Assembly: GCA_964391725.1 (NCBI GenBank)
Contig: CAYMNB010000047.1
Span: 1-20,827, forward strand
DNA length: 20,827 nt
DNA from: SpSt-1165 sp964391725
GTDB lineage: Bacteria; Chloroflexota; Anaerolineae; Anaerolineales; Anaerolineaceae
Reading direction: 5' to 3'
In this document: positions 15,895-20,827 of the stretch, in pieces
How the letters are laid out: each line of letters begins with the position of its first letter
How positions within the stretch are numbered: position 1 is the stretch's first letter
Position numbers and translations under genes: made by a program
Notes under the pieces: model-generated
The model's input: only the letters and a program-made list of their open reading frames with translations
Told to the model about the DNA's origin: nothing
Databases searched by the model: none

Positions 15895-18800
15895 CACAGC
15901 GGTTCATCTCCTGACAGAGGCTGCAGGCGAAACCCGAATTCATAGACCCGCTTCTTCGCCAGCCATTGGCGCTCCTGTCCGCTGCTTAAGAAGTCAAAGT
16001 GCGCCCCCGCCTGGAACATATCCAGGTTGAAGGTATATGTATCTCGTGCCGGCAGTTCGTGGATATGGCGTGCCTGTGACAGTTCCTGCATGTTGTAATC
16101 CCACAGCGACCACTCAAAAGACGTGTCAAGCGCCTCAAAACGCAGTCCCTCGCCGTCATCATCGCTGACTTCCACCCAGCGGGTGTTTGTACGATTGCCG
16201 TTGAACTGCGGTTTGACATAATCATGCCTTAATGCTTGGATTTCCTGCCGGTAGATACCCATCAGCGCACCCTGGTTGCGGTCGCGCATGTTCTCATGCG
16301 GACCTCGTCCAAAAAAAGCCGCTGTTGTCAGTCCGCCATGCAAACCCATGGTCATGCCTAACCGGATCATCTTACGACGCGGTTTCACCCGGTAATGCAC
16401 TTCTATGCTCCCGCACGGGTCAATGGCATAGGTCACCTGCACCTTGCCAGCCATGTGCGGGTAACGGTAAGTGCAATGCAGCGTGATACCGCCATCTGCC
16501 ATGGTTTGCAATTGCTGGGCCTTCAACCTGCCGCGCTGCGCCACGTTGCGCCAGCAGGATGGCAGCACCAGCTGCTCTGCCCACTTCACAAAGTTCGCCA
16601 TGCCGCGGTCATTGTCGGTCAGGGCGCGCCAGAAGCCAAACCCCAGCGGTGCTGTGAACCATTGCCTGCCCTCCACCATATACTCATTCAGCCAGCCGGT
16701 CTGATCAAAACGCACCTGCACGCGGCTGTTTTCGATCAGCACCTCGCCATCCACGAAACGATAGTTAAGCGGTTCATCGGCTTGCGGTTGAACTGGCTCT
16801 TCCTCCACCTTCGCGGGTGATTGCCAGGTGAACTGCTCCTGCGCCACGCAATGACCGGCAAGCGCCCAGTCGTAATTTTCTTTCAGTGTGAAAGTGAAAT
16901 TAAGATGATACACCCGGGCGGGCTGCCCAAAGTCACCGGTAAGACCCAATTCATCCGGTGTCAGGATGATTTCGCCCAACGGTGGCGTGTCCAGCACTAA
17001 TTTCTTTTCAAAAACGATAGTGCCATCCGCCAGTAGCGTCACTGTGCAATCGAAGGCTGACAGCGCGGTATCGACATACTGGTTGCGCACCACAAAGCGC
17101 TGTTCTTCTGAAGTCGCTCCCTGCGCCTCCACCCGGATGTTACGGTACTGGTGCTTGACCTCTAACAGCGCCGGGTTGGGGCTGCGGTCAGGCCGCAGCA
17201 GCCCGTTGATGCAAAAATGGCCGTCGTTAGGCTGGTCGCCGAAATCACCGCCATACGCCCAATAACGCTTCCCACCTTCATCCTCGCGCAGCAAACCCTG
17301 GTCGATGTAATCCCAGATGAACCCGCCCACCAGAAAATCGTGCTGTTCGAACAGCGCCATATATTCATCCAGCCGCCCGACGCTGTTGCCCATGGCATGT
17401 GCATATTCGCACAGCAGCTTGGCTTTGCCGGCATATTGCGAGGGCAGGAGCGTGGCAGCCGCCCAGGGCAGGCCGCGCTCACCAAAGCCCACTTTGACCG
17501 GTTTCCTGGCTGCCAGCCGCTGCAAGAATTTGGGCGGTGAATACATGGTGCTGAACACATCCGAGATATCCAGCAAATGGTCGCCTTCATAATGGATCAA
17601 ACGCGTCGGGTCAAGCGCCAGGGCGGCGTCTTTCATCGCGCGGAAGTTGTCGCCATAACCGGCTTCGTTGCCCAACGACCACAGGATCACGCAGGCGTGG
17701 TTTCGGTCGCGCGCCACCATGCTGCGCATGCGTGTCACACAACTTTCGCGCCAGCGTGGATCACTGGCAGGCAGTTTGTTGCGCAATCCGTGCGATTCCA
17801 CGTTGGCTTCATCCATCACCAGCATGCCGTACTGGTCGCACAATTCATAGAAGAAAGGTGCGTTGGGATAATGCGAGGTGCGAATGGCGTTGATGTTGTT
17901 CTGTTTGGCGATCAGGATATCGCGTTCGGTCTGCTCACGCGTCACAGCATAGCCGCGTTCGGGGTCCATTTCGTGGCGGTTGACGCCTTTCATCAGTAGT
18001 GGTTTGCCATTAAGCAAGAAACCTTTTCCGCTGATCTCTACCGCGCGAAAACCATGCCGCACGACGAAACACGCCTGCAGGCTGCCGCTCTCATCTGTCA
18101 GACTGACCAGCACCTTATACAGCATAGGCTGTTCCGGCGACCACAACTGCGGCGCAGGCACAAACACCGTGTTGCTGATCTTGCGCGTTTCACGCGGGGC
18201 AATCGACGGCAGGCGCGTGCTGACTTGGTGGCACAACTCACCTTGCGGGTCATACACATGAGCCGTCAGCGTCCAGTTGTTTACCGCTTGCGCCGCACGA
18301 TTCTCGACCCAGGCTTCCAGCGTCAAGTTCGCATCACGGCAATCAGCATCCAGGTTGGAATGCACAAAAACATCGCGCACAAAGGTGGGCGGCAGCGCCA
18401 CAAGGCGCACCGAGCGGAAGATACCGCTCATGCGCCACATATCTTGATCTTCTAAATATGAGCCGTCGCACCAGCGGTAGACTTCCACCGCCAGCAGGTT
18501 CTCGCCCGGCTGCACAAGGCGGGTGATATCAAACTCCGCCGTGGTGCGTGAGTCCTGCGAATAGCCGACAAGCTCCCCATTCACCCAGACATACATCGCG
18601 GCGCTGACGCCATCAAATTGCACAAACACCCGCTGCCCGCGCCATTCCACCGGCAGCGTGAATGTGCGCCGGTAAGAACCGACCTCGTTGGTTTCAGGGT
18701 CAATGCGCGGTGGTTTTTTGGTGTCCAGGCTGTGCGGATAAGTGATATTGGTGTAAATGGGTTTTCCATAGCCCTGCATCTCCCAGACGGAAGGCACTTG

Positions 18801-19028
18801 GATGGCGTCCCAATCTGCCGCGTCAAAAACCGGCAGATAAAACTCCTGCGGCTTCATGGCAACATTGGCACACCAATGGAACTGCCACCTGCCATCCAGC
18901 GGCAGCACGAGGATCGAATCATCACCGTTAAGCGCCGCGTTATGTGCCCCATACGGCACATATTGGCAATGCGCAGGTTCTTTGTTCATCTGAATTACGC
19001 CCAGGTCATTCCAATACGCTCGTTCCAT
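15894..19028 (-). CDS. lacZ: Beta-galactosidase, glycoside hydrolase family 2 (LacZ type)
   Basis: A 1044-residue cytoplasmic enzyme, close to E. coli LacZ (1024). Known: GH2 retaining enzymes hydrolyse terminal beta-D-galactosides. Seen: N-terminal sugar-binding domain (WVNGELVGYSQDS at 148-160, YLEDQDMWRMSGIFR at 191-205), immunoglobulin-like domain, barrel with KGVNRHEMDPERG (347-359), AIRTSHYP, acid/base SLGNEAGYGD (Glu455), nucleophile CEYAHAMGNSVG (Glu541), GGFIWDYIDQGL, and the C-terminal small-chain-type domain with FFGRGPHENMRDR. The segment between the two catalytic Glu residues is about ten residues longer than in E. coli. Start: ATG 19028 has GGAGG four bases upstream and begins MERAYWND; the longer frame to 19223 overlaps the divergent regulator and lacks homology. 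No transporter lies beside it. It is followed, overlapping, by a methyltransferase. Confidence 0.95.
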   Translation of the reverse strand: MERAYWNDLGVIQMNKEPAHCQYVPYGAHNAALNGDDSILVLPLDGRWQFHWCANVAMKPQEFYLPVFDAADWDAIQVPSVWEMQGYGKPIYTNITYPHSLDTKKPPRIDPETNEVGSYRRTFTLPVEWRGQRVFVQFDGVSAAMYVWVNGELVGYSQDSRTTAEFDITRLVQPGENLLAVEVYRWCDGSYLEDQDMWRMSGIFRSVRLVALPPTFVRDVFVHSNLDADCRDANLTLEAWVENRAAQAVNNWTLTAHVYDPQGELCHQVSTRLPSIAPRETRKISNTVFVPAPQLWSPEQPMLYKVLVSLTDESGSLQACFVVRHGFRAVEISGKGFLLNGKPLLMKGVNRHEMDPERGYAVTREQTERDILIAKQNNINAIRTSHYPNAPFFYELCDQYGMLVMDEANVESHGLRNKLPASDPRWRESCVTRMRSMVARDRNHACVILWSLGNEAGYGDNFRAMKDAALALDPTRLIHYEGDHLLDISDVFSTMYSPPKFLQRLAARKPVKVGFGERGLPWAAATLLPSQYAGKAKLLCEYAHAMGNSVGRLDEYMALFEQHDFLVGGFIWDYIDQGLLREDEGGKRYWAYGGDFGDQPNDGHFCINGLLRPDRSPNPALLEVKHQYRNIRVEAQGATSEEQRFVVRNQYVDTALSAFDCTVTLLADGTIVFEKKLVLDTPPLGEIILTPDELGLTGDFGQPARVYHLNFTFTLKENYDWALAGHCVAQEQFTWQSPAKVEEEPVQPQADEPLNYRFVDGEVLIENSRVQVRFDQTGWLNEYMVEGRQWFTAPLGFGFWRALTDNDRGMANFVKWAEQLVLPSCWRNVAQRGRLKAQQLQTMADGGITLHCTYRYPHMAGKVQVTYAIDPCGSIEVHYRVKPRRKMIRLGMTMGLHGGLTTAAFFGRGPHENMRDRNQGALMGIYRQEIQALRHDYVKPQFNGNRTNTRWVEVSDDDGEGLRFEALDTSFEWSLWDYNMQELSQARHIHELPARDTYTFNLDMFQAGAHFDFLSSGQERQWLAKKRVYEFGFRLQPLSGDEPL

Positions 19029-19111
19029 CACACCTCCACACAGCGAAACCAGTGGCTTAAGTATATCATCACCTACACCTGCACCCGCCAGCGTGCTCTC
19101 GCCGATTATGA

Positions 19112-19142
19112 TATAATAAATCCAGAGTAAATATTCGGATTT
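19112..19142 (+). promoter_or_regulatory. Rrf2 gene promoter (-10) with adjacent inverted repeat, possible operator
   Basis: A perfect TATAAT (19112-19117) is followed directly by AAATCC (19118-19123), 13 bases and GGATTT (19137-19142), an inverted repeat that would cover the transcription start. Such a position suits autorepression by the encoded regulator. The -35 is weak. The 126-base region also has to hold the divergent lacZ promoter; TATACT on the minus strand (19065-19060) is a candidate. Confidence 0.4.
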
Positions 19143-19154
19143 TCGGAGTGATGG

Positions 19155-19556
19155 ATGAAAGTAACCGCCAAAGAAGAAGCTGGCCTGCTGTTGATGGCAC
19201 ACCTGGCGCAGCTGGCAGACCAAGGCCCGGTGTCCCTGGCGCAGATCGCCGAGGACAGCCAGGTCAGTTTGGCGTACCTCGAAAAGGTTGTGCCTGACCT
19301 GCGCAGAGCCGGTCTGGTGCAGTCAGAGCGCGGCGTCAATGGCGGCTACACCCTCACCCGCCCGCCCGAAGCCATCACGGTCGCAGAGACCCTGCGCGCG
19401 TTGGATGGCGATATCCTCTCCAGCCAGTGCATCGGCACCGGCCTGGAAAATCCCTGCTCCAAAATAAGCGACTGCCCCGTGCATTCGGTGTGGGATCTGC
19501 TGTATGCGCGTGTCGACAATACCCTCTCTGCCATCACCCTGCGCGACCTTACCTGA
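19155..19556 (+). CDS. Rrf2-family transcriptional regulator with likely Fe-S cluster ligands
   Basis: A 133-residue protein. Seen: N-terminal winged helix with the recognition region SLAQIAEDSQVSLAYLEKVV (27-46), wing ERGVNGGYTL (58-67), a dimerisation helix, and the cysteine cluster C92-X8-C101-X5-C107-X2-H110. Known: IscR carries C-X5-C-X5-C-X2-H ligands for a [2Fe-2S] cluster, and other Rrf2 proteins use related spacings to sense iron, redox or NO. The longer first spacing here still leaves three Cys and one His. Start: GGAG lies six bases before ATG 19155; an overlapping ATG at 19151 is out of frame. Inference: a redox- or iron-responsive regulator. No suf or isc gene lies nearby, so its targets may be itself, the divergent lacZ, or distant genes. 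Confidence 0.9.
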   Translation: MKVTAKEEAGLLLMAHLAQLADQGPVSLAQIAEDSQVSLAYLEKVVPDLRRAGLVQSERGVNGGYTLTRPPEAITVAETLRALDGDILSSQCIGTGLENPCSKISDCPVHSVWDLLYARVDNTLSAITLRDLT

Positions 19557-19697
19557 CTTTCTTCCCTTATCGCAATCATCTTTTCTTCAAAAATAACCCC
19601 ACGCCGAAGTAGGAGCGTAGCATCAATAAAATTCCTGTATAATCATTAACAACCTTCAAGTATTCCCTACTGCAAAATTCGCTATTGGAGCAGTCTT

Positions 19698-19820
19698 ATG
19701 CAAAAGAAGACCCTTCTTTCTTCCGACAGCCCTCAGGTTGCAAATTCTGGGCATTATTGTCGGACAAATCCTTCAGCTGTCCTAATCCAAACCTGCTTTA
19801 GTAGCCATAGTGAAGATTAA
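19698..19820 (+). CDS. Possible 40-residue leader ORF before the sensor gene
   Basis: Too short for routine gene calling. Seen: GGAG seven bases before ATG 19698, an open frame of 40 codons beginning MQKKTLLSSDSPQVANSGHY, and a TAA at 19818-19820, three bases before the sensor ATG and in the same frame. The sensor itself has no good ribosome site, so reinitiation after this ORF could drive its translation. A TATAAT at 19638-19643 may be the shared -10 box. The peptide shows no recognisable domain and may be only a leader, or chance. Confidence 0.35.
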   Translation: MQKKTLLSSDSPQVANSGHYCRTNPSAVLIQTCFSSHSED

Positions 19821-19823
19821 TCC

Positions 19824-20827
19824 ATGAGCCTGCGCCTGCGCATTCACATCAACACCATCCTCACCATCATATTCATCCTGGCGATCGTTTCTCTGGTGGT
19901 AGTTCAACATCAGGGCCAGCTTAAGGTTCTGCGAAAGGAAGCCATCATCAATGATCTGACCCGCGAGCTGGTAACCCTTAGCTTTGCAACCAGCGATTAT
20001 CTGAACTTCCTGAATGAACCCAGCCAGACGCAATGGCAAAATCAGTTTTCCTCCATGCAAACGCTCAGCCGACAAAATGATGATATCGCCTCTGCCCTTG
20101 ACCCATATTTTGCCGACATCGAAGAAAAGTTTGACTTGCTGGATGAATTGACTGACCCAACCGGAAACGCAGAGGTCAACACCGACCGACACGACGCATT
20201 GCCCACTGCCTCCATCTCCCTTTATCTGGCTTTGCAAGAAACCGCCAATTCTCTGGATGTTCTGCGAAACACAACCCAAACCGAATTGCTCCGCATTCAA
20301 CGCAATACCATGGTCGGTGCTATCATTTATTTCGTATTGCTGTCCGCCATTCTGATCGCCGTAGCCAACTCCTATATCCGCTTCATTTTGCGTCCGCTGA
20401 ACCAGTTAATGAAAGGTGTGACCGAACTGGAAAACGGTAATTTCGACCACCAACTGCCCATTAACAGGGGCAATGGTTCAATTCAGTCCAGCAATGAATT
20501 GGGCCAGCTGGCGGTCGCCTTCAACCGCATGGCAAGGCAGTTACAATTGACCCTCGCAGACCTGCAGCAGGAACTGGCGACCAACCTCGCTATCACCGAA
20601 CGCCTGCGTGCCAGCGAAGAGAAAATGCGCAGCATCTTCCGCGTCGCCCCCACCGGTATCGGAATGGTCATAGATCGCGTAATCATGGAGGTCAACTCGC
20701 GTATCTGTGAAATGACCGGCTACACGAAAGACGAATTGATCGGACAAAATGCCCGCCTGTTGTATCCCACCCAGGAAGATTACGAATTCGTTGGTTCTGA
20801 AAAATACCGCCAGATCGCCCAAAGCGG
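19824..20827 (+). CDS. Membrane sensor protein with HAMP and PAS domains, probable histidine kinase; partial
   Basis: The first 334 residues are visible; the gene runs off the right edge. Seen: a short basic N-terminus (MSLRLRIH), membrane helix 1 (about 9-28), an extracytoplasmic helical sensor region (29-160, without cysteines, likely four-helix bundle), membrane helix 2 (163-184), a HAMP domain (186-243, with RPLNQLMKGV and NELGQLAVAFNRMARQL), a coiled-coil linker (244-263) and the first part of a PAS domain (264 onward, SEEKMRSIFRVAPTGIGMV, then CEMTGYTKDELIGQNARLL). Known: this architecture belongs to two-component sensor kinases and, less often, diguanylate cyclases. The output domain is not in the window. 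The start is chosen at ATG 19824 because it gives the conserved basic-hydrophobic opening. Confidence 0.85.
   Translation, partial: MSLRLRIHINTILTIIFILAIVSLVVVQHQGQLKVLRKEAIINDLTRELVTLSFATSDYLNFLNEPSQTQWQNQFSSMQTLSRQNDDIASALDPYFADIEEKFDLLDELTDPTGNAEVNTDRHDALPTASISLYLALQETANSLDVLRNTTQTELLRIQRNTMVGAIIYFVLLSAILIAVANSYIRFILRPLNQLMKGVTELENGNFDHQLPINRGNGSIQSSNELGQLAVAFNRMARQLQLTLADLQQELATNLAITERLRASEEKMRSIFRVAPTGIGMVIDRVIMEVNSRICEMTGYTKDELIGQNARLLYPTQEDYEFVGSEKYRQIAQS

Noticed and set aside
19029..19223. N-terminal extension of beta-galactosidase
   Set aside because: Lies in the divergent promoter region and overlaps the Rrf2 gene; ATG 19028 has a strong GGAGG.

Overview
This 20.8 kb window looks like a scaffold from a metagenome-assembled or draft genome of a Chloroflexota bacterium, probably class Anaerolineae. 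That placement is inferred from gene content: secreted subtilisin with repeated Fn3-like modules, RNase J, L-fucose isomerase-like protein, GH2 beta-galactosidase, many lipoproteins without outer-membrane genes, and dispersed 'GTCATTCC...GGAGGAATC' palindromic repeats. No rRNA or tRNA is present to confirm it. Two runs of exactly 100 N (1139-1238 and 8149-8248) are scaffold gaps of unknown true length, and each interrupts a gene.

Layout. 1-1657 (-): polytopic membrane protein with a C-terminal DNase I-like (EEP) domain, cut by the left edge and by a gap. 1802-2626 (+): alpha/beta hydrolase. 2708-3238 (-): small exported protein. 3428-4322 (-): GNAT acetyltransferase broken by a stop codon and a frameshift. 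4469-5422 (+): acidic lipoprotein. 5456-6886 (-): L-fucose isomerase-like protein. 7116-7517 (-): small lipoprotein made of one Fn3-like module. 7694-8148 (+): metallophosphoesterase, truncated by the second gap. 8465-11638 (-): large secreted S8 protease carrying three copies of the module found alone in the 7116-7517 lipoprotein. 11639-12730: repeat-rich stretch with the remains of an ISNCY-type transposase. 12767-15117 (+): RNase J followed closely by a winged-helix/PD-(D/E)XK-like protein. 15127-19028 (-): beta-galactosidase with a translationally coupled methyltransferase. 19155-19556 (+): Rrf2 regulator with likely Fe-S ligands, divergent from the beta-galactosidase. 19698-20827 (+): a short leader ORF and a HAMP/PAS sensor protein that runs off the right edge.

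Most genes are single transcription units separated by strand switches and bidirectional terminators. The likely co-transcribed pairs are RNase J with the nuclease-like protein (29 bp apart), lacZ with the methyltransferase (overlapping TGATG), and the leader ORF with the sensor (3 bp apart). The main theme is scavenging: exported protease, cytoplasmic beta-galactosidase and sugar isomerase, surface lipoproteins. No defence island, CRISPR array or prophage was seen. The observations most worth following are the shared C-X4-C Fn3-like module, the TATAAT-N7-ATG (leaderless-type) starts of two genes, the nuclease-like partner of RNase J, the lacZ-methyltransferase coupling, and the repeat family.
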